Shown here piece after piece: positions 31,517 through 43,285 of a DNA stretch of 64,000 nt. Where the stretch lies: NCBI RefSeq assembly GCF_032362555.1, contig NC_083525.1, positions 4,511,501 through 4,575,500 on the forward strand. Direction: 5' to 3'. Numbering within the stretch: the stretch's first letter is position 1; each line of letters starts with the position of its first letter. Source of the DNA: Amyelois transitella. Lineage: Eukaryota > Arthropoda > Insecta > Lepidoptera > Pyralidae. Both the position numbers and the translations under genes were made by a program. The notes under the pieces were generated by a model. The model was not told the origin of the DNA. It saw nothing but the letters and a program-made list of their open reading frames with translations, and ran no database searches.

Positions 31517-33353
31517 TTATTTATTCAACGCCACAGTTTTGATGATCCAATCTGTGTAGCTAGAAATCTTGGTATACACACCGGGGTAGTACCGGTGGCC
31601 ACAAGAGTAGCCATATGAGACCAGACCGACCACCAGTCCCTTGTAAATGAGTGGCCCCCCTGAATCTCCGAAGCACCCGTCTACCCCGCCAACGTTGAGC
31701 AGTCCAGCGCACATCATTTTGTCGTCTATTACAGCTGAAATAGTCTTGTATCTAGCAGCGCAGACTTTTTGGTCTATGGTGTACATCATGGCGTGCTGTA
31801 ATTGGTCTGGCTGGGGGCCGTCGACCTGAAAGTTTTTTATGTTTAGGCAGGTATCTCATTTTCCTGCAAATCTAATGATTTGGTATCGTCATACTTTCTT
31901 GCAATAACTTGTTTGATTGTTTGTTTTATCTTTATTGCACAGAAATTTACATATCATTTAGTTTTACCTTCGTAGGAATGAGTTCGTGAGCCCAAGCAAA
32001 TAAAACGCCTAAGCTGAATGAGGTTCTTCTGTGCAGAGGCCCTCCTAGATCATGGTCAAAGGCGGATGGCACCTAAGTACCTATTCGAAATGCATTGGAG
32101 GAGGCTTATGTCCTATGTCCTAGTGTGAACAAAAACGGCTAAAAAAGAAATAGTAGATAAGTATTTTAAGTTGATGGGGGTAACCCCATCAAGTAAGAGT
32201 AATCTTACCTCCTTAGACCCCCATCCTACAAGCGTACATAGCGAGTTTGGCTTAACTTCAGTGCCGCGGTTAATTATCGTGCCCTGTCTAACATTCTGAC
32301 CCAGGACGAAAGGTCTTGTCACCACCACAACGGCAATATCCCTCGTGTAGTAATATTTATTAAACTTCTGATGAGAAATTATTGTTTTCACGCTGTGTAA
32401 CACTCCGCCTCGGGAACGGAATGAAGAACCCACGCGTATCTTCCAGTACTTCGGTTGAGTGTAGCTGAAACGTAAAACCTTTTGTTGGGTAGGTTATCTA
32501 CCTCTATTAAACATTTTCGACGAATAAACTAAACATGTTATGGACGGACTTTAATAAAATTTTAAAACATACTTTGACGAATTACTTATAGAAAGTTCTG
32601 AAAAATTTTCACGGGTTTTTTAAGGTAGTATCACGCACAGTCAACAAGTAGGTACCTAATTTATATCGCAAGGCTTAGGTACCAGAAAAATTTCATAGGA
32701 ATTGTTTTCTGTAGTAATAACATATAGTCTTTAGTGCAACTTTGATTTGGTCTGTATGTTACACTCTAAATCTGAGTAGGTAGGTATTTTCATTCCAATA
32801 TAAGTAATCTTACCTAACTTTATCAAAAATAACGCTTTACGTAGTTCATGCCTACTTATGTAGGTACTTACTTCAAGCCAGTATTATCATTGTACTGAAA
32901 ACAATGCGCGGTGGAGATCACATGCCGCGTCGTCAGTATCACACCAGCGCAGTGTTGCACGTAATACTGGCTTCCCCATGAGTCCAGGAGTAGCTGGGCC
33001 AGTATCGGGTACTGGGTGATGGTCGTCGGGGATCCCCCCACCACTCGCCCGAATATCAGGAGTTGGGAGTTAGCTGGGGACAGTGAAATGCTTGCTGAAA
33101 TTTTTCAAGGAAGCGGAGCTGCAGTGGTTGCAATAAGGAACACCAGAGATAATATAAGAGAGACGGATGGAAATCAAAACTTGATAAGTAATGCCTATGC
33201 TATGTAGCTTACAAGGATTTCCTTTCCGTTTCCGACGTGTTTTCAAACGATATTTCCTTTAAATAAAGAATCACAAGTAAAAAATCTTACTTGCTTACCT
33301 TGATATATCTGAATTATTGTCACTACAAACAATATCACGAACTTTGAAATCAT
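31517..33353 (-). CDS. Secreted trypsin-like serine protease (S1A)
   Basis: Exons in transcript order: 33353-33299, 33073-32872, 32464-32209, 31825-31517; 273 residues. Signal peptide MISKFVILFVVTIIQIY, short propeptide, activation cleavage at GR/VVGG (Arg28). Catalytic triad by my numbering: His75 in STAHC, Asp128 in YTRDIAV, Ser226 in GDSGGP. Asp220, six residues before the Ser, corresponds to chymotrypsin 189 and predicts cleavage after Lys/Arg. Cysteines fit the usual three S1 disulfides. Expected to be an extracellular digestive or haemolymph protease; no clip domain. The final codons and stop (AATAAATAA) contain a polyadenylation hexamer. Convergent with GNS. Confidence 0.9.
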
Positions 33354-33429
33354 ATTGATATAGAAAAGTTTAAAATTTATTTCAAAATGATGTGCACTTC
33401 TTCGTCAGATCATTAGTAATGCTTATAGC

Positions 33430-33462
33430 GGACTGAGTTCGTTTCGAAGGCCATAATATAAG
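33430..33462 (-). promoter_or_regulatory. Possible TATA + initiator of the serine protease
   Basis: On the - strand, TATATTAT (33461-33454) is followed about 27 bases later by TCAGTC (TCAGT at 33436-33432), the arthropod initiator. This is about 80 bases upstream of the protease ATG, a good distance for a short 5' UTR. Confidence 0.45.
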
Positions 33463-35930
33463 ATTATGAAGAGATGGCACTGACTCTGTAGATATATGTG
33501 CTTAGCGGTGATTTTCAAGTTATTGTATAATAGGACCATTCATATTTGATACTAAGACTAAGAGAAATATAGAACCTCTATAAATATAAGTATACTTGGC
33601 ATAGGCATGCGTGTTACCTCCAAGGACTGTCGACTGAGTTGAGAGGAAGTTCTAAGCTAGAACACACTAATTTTTGGAACCTTGCTGAAGTAGGCCCGGT
33701 CTTACAATACCTACTGTCACTGTACAATACAAGTGAATCCATCTAGTTCTCTTGTAGGGACGGTATGTTGCACTTTTTGATCAAATGTGTTATAATACCA
33801 TCTTCTAAGGGGTTTGAAGACACGATTATTGTAGTTATATCTGTTTTACCTACCTCTTTGGTTAGTTAAATTCTGTTTCATGGCTTCATAATATCCGAAA
33901 AGATTCGTAGTCTTGGCCTGGTCAAAATCAATCCAACTATCTTTTCATATTAGTCGTTCTGCGATTTATAAATAGCCCGCATCTTAAATACTTACTACTA
34001 TGAAGATTAATCACTTGGGTAAGTAAATACATGGTTTAACATGCCATAAGAAACTTACACCTGTTGATGACTTGGGATGGAAAACAAAACAACTAAAGCG
34101 CTAGTCACACAACTATGACGGCTATGCTAATTTATAGGCTTAGCTTAGAGTTTAAATAATTTTTAAAACTTAACCTACAAGTCAATGACCCGTCTATCCC
34201 ACTAGTTCCAATGAGTTGTCCAAAACATCGGCTAACATTATGTTGGTGTAGCTTTGAAGTATAGGTACATATTTCAATTAAGAGTACCTAAAGCTCAAGG
34301 TATTGTGGCATTTTAGGTAAAAAAAATACAGATAATTTAAAAATTTATAGAATAAAGACAATCTTCATTAGGATTACTTTAACAAGTTGTAAGAGGGCGT
34401 GGGTGTAGCTATACATGTAGGTACATGTACACGAGATCCAGCAAGAAGCCGCCAGAGGATAGCGAGCAAAGTGAACGCTGAAGTAGACCAAAGGCGAAGA
34501 CCCGGGGCGCGCTTTTATACCGAAGCAGCACGATGTCACGGTAGGTGCCTAAATTGAAAGTAAGATGAGAAGAGAAAGTGATGACCTCTAGGTCTAGGTA
34601 GGCAGGATAGAAGTTAAAAGAATCTTTATTGGTTGGCTATAGGTACCCACGATTCCAAATCATAGTGATATAGTCAATTGATCCCTTTACTCCACGTTCA
34701 TAGCTGATCTTGATAACCAGTTACGAACTGGCAACCATTTTCTGAAGAAGTTTGGTCAGTTGAGTCTACACCTTACTATTACGTGCCTAATTAAGGTAGG
34801 TATTTAAAGCTTAAGAGGGACTATTTGTAGTAAAGCGGTGTTGTGTTGCCTTTATATGCCTGGGGCAATGAAATTATAAACTCATCTTAAGATGCCGTTC
34901 GATTACGGAACTTCATTTACTCAAGAACGACGACCTTTGTAGGGCTTCCTTGTGTTCTTGCTCATCACCGTCTGGGATCTTAGACCATAGTTTCATTTTT
35001 TCGGCATGAAATTCGTAAAGGGAAAATAAAGGACCAATTGGAAGCAAGTTTTCTTTGGAGATCTTTGGGTAAATGTGCTACCGGAAAGTTGACAAGATCA
35101 GATGCCAAGATGGTTGTAAAAGGATAATGAATTCTATCTAGTAAAGAGATGAAAGTGATATTCACATCTTATAAAGAGGGATAAAGTTGCAGAGAAAATT
35201 TCCAACGCTGTAAAAATATTTTTCTGTCTAATTTGGCGTATGTAGAGTGGTGTGGGTACCTATGCGATTTCAATTAACAAAAGGATACTTACTGTGGCGA
35301 CGCCTAAACATTTCTGTGGATTGGAGCATAAATATAAACTCAGACCAGTCAACGTCGTAGTTGCTGCGATTCCCCAGGTATCGATATGCCGGTCTCGGCT
35401 AGTTCTGTATAAAGTCTAGCAAAAGATCTTTCCTTTGGTGACGCCCGAGCCCGATAAAATGCTATCTTTATAGGAAAAAAGGTTATGGAGTAATAAAAAT
35501 ATTCATACCTTGGTTTACTTCATATATATTTCTTAAGAGTGATTTACTAATAACAATGTATGCATAACAATTTAAAATAAAAATGTGGCAGAAGAATATT
35601 TAAAAAAAAAATTCTTACTTAATATTGCCTTTTTTATTCACAGCTATTTAATCTGTAGCAGGAGCGATGATTCGTAGTGGTGTAGAGATGTCGCCACAAA
35701 TCATATTCAACTTCGATTAAATATAAAGAACATACTTTTTCGAAGACATTCGAGTTAGAATAACAACAAGGTTATTTGTGAAAACAGAAGTCTTTGGTAA
35801 TGTACATCTATAAAGAGGCAATGGATTTTAACAAATCTAATGGTACCAAATAAAGCAATTGGAAAGATTTAGTTATTTCCAGTATTTTAAAAAAATATGT
35901 TATATGAATATATTTCAAAACAAAGTTTTA
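33463..35930. other. Intergenic region upstream of the serine protease
   Basis: No coding sequence recognised. Holds an orphan TATAAAA box on the - strand (34513-34520) and a repeat fragment near 35365-35460 ('ggtctcggctagttctgtat', 'aaaagatctttcctttggtg') that resembles the reverse of 21657-21745. The remainder is AT-rich. Confidence 0.5.
34513..34520 (-). promoter_or_regulatory. Orphan TATA box followed by GC-rich leader
   Basis: On the - strand 'cggtataaaagcgcgccccg' followed by 'cttcagcgttcactttgc'. Looks like a core promoter but no gene starts nearby; 1.16 kb upstream of the protease start codon. Confidence 0.35.
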
Positions 35931-35946
35931 CAAACAATTCCAAATA

Positions 35947-36217
35947 CATACACACATACATACATACATATGGTCACGTCTATATCCCTTGCGGGGTAGA
36001 CAGAGCCAACAGTCTTGTAAAGATTGATAGGCCACGTTCAGCTGTTTGGCTTTAAGGTAGAATTGAGATTCAAATAGTGACAGGTTGCTAGCCCATCGCC
36101 TAAAAAAAGAATCCCAAGTATGTAAGCCTATCCCTAAGTCGCCTTTTACGACATCCGTGGGAAAGAGATGGAGTGGTCCTATTCTTTTTTGTACTAGTGC
36201 CGGGAACCACACGGCAC
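35947..36217 (-). mobile_element. SINE A, full-length with target-site duplication
   Basis: Complete copy in reverse orientation, flanked by the 10-bp direct repeat ATTCCAAATA (35937-35946 and 36218-36227). Reads on its own strand from 'tgccgtgtggttcccggcac' through 'aagaataggaccactccatc' and 'gttggctctgtctaccccgc' to an (ATGT)n tail. No ORF. It sits 160 bp beyond the HscB stop codon. Confidence 0.92.
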
Positions 36218-36376
36218 ATTCCAAATAACATGATAATATATTTTACTTCTCATAAAAAAATTTAAAATCTATAAGATATAGTTTATTTATTTATTGTATT
36301 CTCTATCTGTGTCTATTTAAGTCAAACTACTATCACAATAATTTAAATCATAGCCTAAGTAAATCATTCATATTAT

Positions 36377-37905
36377 TTACCTAATAATTCCTTTGTTTCT
36401 TATCATACCTTGAATTTGACTGTCTATACTAGTATAATACTTCATTTCACTCAATAATTTAACGACTTTCTCTAAGTCTCCTTCAAAAAATGCTGCAGAC
36501 ACTTTTTTTTGTAAGTCATTGATCACAGCTTTGTTTTCTTGATTCAATTTCATGATTTCTTCTTCAGTTTCAGCATTTTCTACTTCCTCGTTCTTCTCCA
36601 TGATTTCCATGAGGAATGCGTTATCGACTTCAGTTGTTTCTGGTATAGATTTGCCTTTCAATTTGAGCATGTATATACCTGAAAGAATTATGGACTGTTT
36701 AAATATAGATTCTGTTGGTTTTTTAGGAAACTTTTTTGTTTGTTTTTACAATTTAGTAACAGTCAATGGCAGAGTTTTGATATGTATGAACAAGAAATTT
36801 AGAAGGAATTCTGTGCATGTTTTTGTTCTAAAATAAGTATATTATGATGTTGTTATGCTTTGTCAGAATGGAAACATTTTCATTAAGTATTGTTTTTTAT
36901 TTCCATTGGATTTTGATTAAATTTTGCCATTTAAAAAATTCACATACAAATTTTAGTTCTGAAATTTCCTCATTGTTATTTTAGTTTTCGAGTCTGCTGA
37001 CTTTGGGCAATATGTTATGGTCTAGAGACGTTGCCACAAATAAATAAGTGAAAATGTTTAGTCACCTCTGGCCATTGGCTCTAAAAGTGTTTTGTATGCC
37101 TCATTTACTAGAGACGAGTATTCCTCAGAAACCTCTCTTTCTGCTTTGTCTCTGTAACAAAATAATAAGCTTTTTAAAAAAGATGATATGAATTGATTAT
37201 TTTAGAGCCCAACAATTTACCATTAGGTTTTGTATGTTACAGCAATTAGGATTATTACCTATAGATACACTACTACTTTTTCTTCTTATTAAAATTTGTC
37301 CAGCATTTAATGTGCATATAATCATACATATAATCACGTCTATATCCCTTGCGGGGTGGACAGAGCCAACAAAGCCTTGTAAAGACTGATAGGCCACATT
37401 CAGCTATTTGGCTTTAAGATATAATTGAGATTCAAATAGTGACAGGTTGCTAGCCCATCACCTAAATGAAGTGTAAAAGAGGTGCTATTTAATGTGTAAA
37501 AGCATAATAGACGGACAAACACTTTCACATTTAATATATTAGCATGAAATAATGAATTTTGTCCAAGTTATAAGAACTATTTTACTTACTACATTTACAA
37601 CATCTAACTTACCTAGCTCCAAACTTGTCTGGGTGTAAGTACTTTTGTAGGTCTTTATATCTTTTAGCCAAGTTATTTTCATTCAAATCATAGGTTTCTT
37701 TAACTCCCAATACTTTGAAGTAATTGTCTTCTTTCTTAGGCTTTTGTAAGGTGTTACAGTTTGGACAAAATAGGTTGGAGACCAAAGTCTTCGTGTCCTT
37801 ACCACAAGACCAACAGGATAGCTGCAGTATTTGCCTTGACATTGACCTTTTTAAAACATTTATAGTAAATAATCTGCCAATATTCATACTGTTTGCAGAT
37901 ATCAT
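36377..37905 (-). CDS. HSCB: HscB/HSC20 iron-sulfur cluster co-chaperone
   Basis: Exons in transcript order: 37905-37613, 37151-37066, 36678-36377; 226 residues. The N-terminal region looks like a mitochondrial presequence. It is followed by a zinc-type motif CWSC (31-34) and CPNC (47-50) as in animal HscB, then a J-domain from about 60 with YFKVLGV and HPD at 91-93. The C-terminal three-helix ISCU-binding domain includes LMEIMEKNEE and ends NKGIIR. The protein brings the scaffold ISCU to its HSP70 partner in mitochondrial Fe-S assembly. A second in-frame Met at residue 7 is an alternative start. AATAAATAAATA lies 83-95 bases after the stop. Divergent from Spt3. Confidence 0.93.
37316..37470 (-). 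repeat. SINE A fragment in HscB intron 1
   Basis: 'ataatcacgtctatatccct', 'cttgtaaagactgataggcc', 'tgacaggttgctagcccatc'. 5' truncated. Confidence 0.8.
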
Positions 37906-38310
37906 TTTTGTGTAATAAAATTGAAGAAAACGATGAAATTAATGCACCTTTTAAATCTCTGTTTACTTTGCTTGCTTTGTCCTTGAGACTTTGACATTGA
38001 CTTGATTGACAATCAGCTGATCTATTTTTTTTAATCGATGTAAGAACGAAATTCCTAAGAAAGCTAGGTGCTCTGAAAAATCCTACTGCTGGCTGTCGTC
38101 ATCCGCTGTCACTGTCAGTTTGCCACTGACAGAGACAGAAACAGATTTTTTTCGTAAGCTTAATTTCATTTGTTGTTTTATTTCATTTGTTGTTTTGTGA
38201 ATGCAGTGAATGTGTTTTTGTTTAAAATTTGCAAGGCTCGCTTTTGCGATTGATGAGTTTTCTGAGAGTTTACATAAGCTAGACCATAAGGAGAGCTTCT
38301 CTACCACATC
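37906..38310. promoter_or_regulatory. Divergent HscB / Spt3 promoter region
   Basis: 405 bp between two head-to-head start codons. No TATA box in a sensible position, suggesting a dispersed-start housekeeping promoter. No repeat copy interrupts it, unlike most intergenic spaces of this size here. Confidence 0.5.
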
Positions 38311-39261
38311 ATGGTTTCCTATTTCACAATTGATGCGATAGGGGAAGTAACGAATTTCCAAAAAGAAATTTCCAATATGATGCACGGTTTTGGAGACAAC
38401 CCTAATCCCAACGCAGCTACAGTCGTCCTTGTAGAGAATATTGTTTTACAACAGCTCAGATTAATATTACAAGAGGCCCTTAACAATTCAAACATGCGAG
38501 GCGGTAAGGCTATATCAAATTATGATATAATTTATTTGATGAGAAAGAATCCTATGAAACTTAAACGATTGCATGATTATCAGATTAAATTGGACCAAAT
38601 AGATAAAAACCGTAGTTCAGTATCAGGTGTTCCAACATCTGAGAATCTGATTTCGAATATTATAATGGAAGATGAGAAAGATCCAACTATTAAAAAGCGC
38701 CGAACACACATTGACGTTATCAGAGAAATTGACGAATTTTCCGAGGTCAGCCAGTTTAAATTTGACGTCATAGATTACTTGAGGAAAGTAAGAGCTGCAA
38801 AAATAACAGAGTCAATGTCATTTGAAAAGTATGAAGCTTATCATAAGGCGAGATGTAGTTCTTTTCGTTCAAGTTATGGCCTTGGGAAAGGTTTTGTAAA
38901 GTTAGAGAGGTGGATTAATCCTAATAAAGAGTTGAAGATCACTCTAATGGCATTGGAAATCCTCTGTTTTATAGCTTATGAGACTGTTGCAGAATTAGTT
39001 GATGCAGTGTTTCTTACAAGGCAAGATGCCAAGAAAAAGAATGGTGATCCTTATAGCAAGTTTGAAGGTGGCCATTTCTGTAACCCAGTTAGTTTGAACA
39101 ATGCTGTGTATATCAAGTCTGGGTATGAAGGAGTCCCTGCAATAACTGTTGCGGAAGTGAGAGAAGTTTTAAGAAGATATTTTTCACCCCGAGTGGGTAT
39201 GAATGGACTGTTTTATAGAAATATGTGTCAGGATTTGCCTGTCAGGTTCATTGCTATATGA
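38311..39261 (+). CDS. SUPT3H: Spt3 homolog (SUPT3H), SAGA co-activator subunit
   Basis: Single-exon ORF of 316 residues, near the length of human SUPT3H (about 317 in the main form). The N-terminal third is a TFIID-18-type histone fold: the region FQKEISNMMHGFGD, a helix with VLVENIVLQQL, then ISNYDIIYLMRKNPMKLKRL. The C-terminal half carries conserved Spt3 sequence (WINPNKELK, ILCFIAYETVAELVD, FCNPVSLNNA). Spt3 helps SAGA recruit TBP to promoters in the nucleus. The absence of introns is notable but the frame is intact, with AATAAA at 39268 shortly after the stop. Head-to-head with HscB. Confidence 0.9.
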   Translation: MVSYFTIDAIGEVTNFQKEISNMMHGFGDNPNPNAATVVLVENIVLQQLRLILQEALNNSNMRGGKAISNYDIIYLMRKNPMKLKRLHDYQIKLDQIDKNRSSVSGVPTSENLISNIIMEDEKDPTIKKRRTHIDVIREIDEFSEVSQFKFDVIDYLRKVRAAKITESMSFEKYEAYHKARCSSFRSSYGLGKGFVKLERWINPNKELKITLMALEILCFIAYETVAELVDAVFLTRQDAKKKNGDPYSKFEGGHFCNPVSLNNAVYIKSGYEGVPAITVAEVREVLRRYFSPRVGMNGLFYRNMCQDLPVRFIAI

Positions 39262-39330
39262 ATTTAAAAATAAATTAGTTTAACGTAATAAATGTTGTTA
39301 TAAATGTCAATGTTATTTTATTTGTATTGA

Positions 39331-39540
39331 CAGCCTCTGTGGCCAGAAGTCCTGGGTTCAAATCCTGGCCAGGGCATGGTGAGAAATTATTGGCTTGGGT
39401 CTTGGATGTTTAATTTTATAAGTATTTATTATAAAATATAGTATTGTTGAATTAGTATCTCAAAACACAAGTCTCGAACTTACTTTGAGGATAACTTAAT
39501 CTGTGTAATCTGTTCTGTATACCTATATATGTTTATTTCT
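39331..39540 (+). repeat. Metulj-like tRNA-derived SINE
   Basis: Head 'gcctctgtggccagaagtcc' with box B 'gggttcaaatcctggccagg'. Body 'acacaagtctcgaacttact' and 'taatctgtgtaatctgttct', a widely spread lepidopteran SINE type. Confidence 0.7.
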
Positions 39541-41790
39541 ATTCTACAATTATTTTGCAACTGTTATTGTATTAAGTATGTTATTATAAGGGGCAAGGGC
39601 CCCAATAGGTTACATTGAATTGAGAACTTTGTTAGCAGGTTGAACTGGGTGTAATCATCTATGTGCACATATCAATTGATCTTTGGACCACCAAAACCAA
39701 AGATCTGTGGAATATATAACATACTAATAAAATAAAAAAACCCAGCCACCAATTTAAGTCCATTTAAAAAGTTTGAAATTTCTTAATAGGTATGTATTAA
39801 GTAATAATTTTTAAGACGTCGTCGCGTTGATTCTGGTCAGGCATCTGCTTTTGATTAAGTAGGTCATCTATACCTCATAAAAGGCAATTAAAGTAGTAAT
39901 TATCAAACTGTTTCAAAGTGGTAAGAGAAATGTCATAAAGCGGACTCTTCGAAGTGCAATGACCGTGGCTTCTACATACCTACCACACAAATATGAGACA
40001 GATATAAAGTACTGGATAAAAGATATCAGAAAAACTTATTTTCGCAAGTTTCTTGACCAACAAACTATGTTTTTAAGAAAACAGCTGAATAATACCTACC
40101 TACGGGTATCCATTAGCTTTCTCAAAGTTTAATCTTGGGTACAAATGGCATCCATCAGTCGAAGACCGACAATTAACAGGGGCATTAGAACCATGGATTA
40201 CTTATCCCTAAACGATTAAGGAAACTACAAAACTTTGCTATCTCCGAAATAGCATTTCGTCAAGTTAAATCTAGCATGGGGAGGCTTCTTAATTATTTTC
40301 ACGACAAGCCAAGATCGACGAATTAATAAAAAGATTTCTTGGTGATTTTTTGCCATACTGGTACACAAGAGTTCTTAGGTTCGATCCGCAGTCAAATTCA
40401 AGAAAATGACATTATAAATATCTACTGATGTTCCTACATACATACGTACCTACATATGATCACGTCTATATCCCTTTCGAGGTAGACAGAGCCAATAGGC
40501 CACGTTCAGCTGTTTGGCTTAATGATACTTACTGATGTTCAACAGGTATATTATAAAAATTAAAATATGTAAGCTCAATGTATTCCATCGAAATCGGTTC
40601 TCTTGTCATATAAATATGCCACTTCTAGACCAGAATAGTTACCAGAATGTGCTTTAAATTTATTTTTATTTTCAAAATAGGATGCAACGTAAGTATAATT
40701 ATTTCTAAGTATCTAATATCTACTAGTTGTTTGTGTAGGTACCTAATCAGAATAACAAATATTATTGCATCCCTCCTTTCGGTCGAGGGATAAAAAATAC
40801 CAGGAATTGAGCTTAATGACGAAACCAATAATTCCAATAGCCCAGTTAGTACAAAATATAACGTTCCACACATGTTGTCTTTATATGTTGAAGCAAGTGG
40901 TATGAGTGGTCCTAAGACCCCGTCCGAGAGTCTTCAAGGGTCCTTGAGATCCTTAGCAGTTAGCTTGGAGCACCAGGCCAATCTTAACGATTAATTGAGT
41001 GGGGTGAAAGGAAAACCTACTTAAATTGGCTATAGGGTCACTACTCCGGACAATAGTCGATTCGATAGAACGATTTATTTTTCGCATGAGGAATGAGAAA
41101 ATAATGAAAACACAACTCTATTGTTTAATTCTTACAGTCGCATGTAATTAATACGGATATTATGAAGATCAGGCAAAATTTAGAGGGTTAAGTGAAGAGG
41201 TAGGGCAAACCCTGGGTCTCGAACCCTGCTCATGTCTTTTGGACGAATGAATGATGAGTCGTTTCATGTGGTTGACAACAGTTAGGAAAATAAATAAAAA
41301 AAGTTAAATAATATATTGATTTGGTATGTTTAAATTTATTCTATTCACTTTTTGAAATTTAAGATCTCGGTTTTGTCGATTGTAGTATTATTTATCAACT
41401 CTAATTGTGTCTTTTAAAATTATATTAAATCTTACATTGCGAAGCGTTTCACGATTTGCAACCTTAGTAGGGCCCAGTCATAGGTATAGTTAGCGACGTC
41501 GGAAGTCTTTCTTTCGGTTTCACGTTGGATAAGATTTGTTTCAGAATCAATGACGTATGGTCAGCTGCAGCTGTGTGGCGAATGTGTGTAAATATTTAAG
41601 TGTGTGCATGTGTGAGGGACGGGAAAAAAATTGGTAGGTATGTAAATAACCCAATTCTTGTTTATACGGTATGGATTGATAGTTGAATTCCTGAAAAAAA
41701 AACGTGTTTCGCATGGAGATGGCATACACAGGTTCTTAATGTTGGTAAAATTTGGTTATGTATCAATGAGCTAATCGATGCTATTGCGGC
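39541..41790. other. Intergenic region, few recognisable elements
   Basis: Holds a SINE A fragment (40436-40525, reverse: 'gatcacgtctatatcccttt', 'gccacgttcagctgtttggc'). A possible box B-like piece lies near 41200 ('ggtctcgaaccctgc'). No coding sequence recognised. Confidence 0.5.
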
Positions 41791-41794
41791 GAGG

Positions 41795-41970
41795 GAAAAA
41801 ATCGTGACGAAACCTGCATATTCGGGCAACTGGATGTGTTCCATGACCCAGGTTGGATTTGGTACCCCTATAAAGGATGGGGAGGGGAAGAGTGGGGAGC
41901 AACTTGGGCTCGTCTCCAGTGAGGTGAGGAAGTAACCGAGACTGATGCCCGGAGGAAGAGGAATACAGAA
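41795..41970 (+). repeat. SINE C fragment
   Basis: 'acctgcatattcgggcaact', 'ggatgtgttccatgaccca', 'ctcgtctccagtgaggtgag', 'cggaggaagagg'. Confidence 0.65.
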
Positions 41971-42812
41971 AAAAATCTTTATGTAAAATACAAAACAATA
42001 CGGCATTTGGGTATTTCTTATCGAAGCCAAGTGAGAAGTCATAGTAAATCCATAGTATACATATAGTGGATAAATATAATTGATATTGATAAATATTATA
42101 ATATTGGCACATAGACAGACTAGACTTTCAGGAAGCATACTCACCTATTTGTATTTCTAGGAATTCGTACTGAAACAAAGCCCGAAGCAACAGCTAGTAG
42201 GTATTTGATATATTTTTAACAGGAACATTGTCACAGTTGGCCTCGTCTCAGGAAAAACTTTGCTTGTTATCTTGTTACAACTTTCGGCAGAAGCTCTAAT
42301 TAGTCTTTTCAACATCTAAATGTATCGGTATATATGGTACTTAATATGCGTTATATTTATGGCGTGTATATTTTCATGAAAATTTTCTTTTTGTGTTTAA
42401 AAAGGAATTTAATTCAAGCGACTTCGCTCGCGTGGGTGAATCATTTTTGTTAAGACTTTGTTTGAAAGCTATTGTTATATATCGACATGGCGTCACTAAT
42501 GACTGCTTTTGTAATAATTAATGGCAACAAAATGATGCCACAATGCGGTTTAGTTTGAACCGTTTAAATATAAGTTTGAATGCAAAATGGATTTATTAAA
42601 TGGTACAATTATTATGAATTTGATGGTACTTGTAACTTTGTATGCGTAAATTTCATTATTTCGGAACAAAAATATACGGAGAAAAAATATAAGAACAACA
42701 TATGACTATTAGGTATATAGACCCCTTATTGACCAGACATTGATTTATTTCTCTAATTAGCTGTTAACCGCAGCTCCGCTCGCGTCAAACTTTAATAAGC
42801 GTTAAGTTCCTC

Positions 42813-42945
42813 CTGCCCCCGTAGCACGGCACGCGCGTCGCCGTTTTTATAGCGAGAAAAACTATTTTTATAATGGCGTGAAACGGTCTGCGATAGTTTA
42901 TCGCGCGATAAAAACTGCGTCGCACGTGCTATGCTACGGGGGCTG
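42813..42945. mobile_element. 133-bp palindromic MITE
   Basis: Left end CTGCCCCCGTAGCACGGCAC, right end reverse complement CAGCCCCCGTAGCATAGCAC. Matching continues through 'gcgtcgc.gtttttat' to about 50 bp per arm, so nearly the whole element folds back. No clear target duplication; no ORF. Confidence 0.75.
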
Positions 42946-43011
42946 AAGGTCTATATATACAATAATATCTCTTTTGCTTTTTATTTTTTTTATTTTTATA
43001 TTACATATTTA

Positions 43012-43285
43012 CGATGCGCCTCTTTCCCGGAGGGGAAGCCAGGAACTGCGTCTTACTACTGGCCACGATCTCTGCATATTTCTGTAACAACATTTATTAA
43101 GCTTTTCATGCAAGCTCATCCTGCTCATATAATATATAATAGCGTGTTTATCCCTTACGGGGTAGACGGAGTAAACAGTCTTGAAAATGCTAAAGGATTC
43201 AGCTGTATGGCTTAATGATGGAATTGATATTCAAATAGTGTCAGTTTCTTCCTTTCCCTTAGTCGCTTTTTACGACATCCGACGA
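43012..43285 (-). repeat. SINE B and SINE A fragments, reverse
   Basis: 43012-43085: 'gcgcctctttcccggagggg', 'ggccacgatctctgcatatt'. 43137-43285: 'tttatcccttacggggtaga', 'agtcgctttttacgacatcc'. Confidence 0.65.

Noticed and set aside
39331-39400. tRNA gene suggested by box B ggttcaaatcc
   Set aside because: No cloverleaf can be completed; the following sequence is a Metulj-like SINE body.
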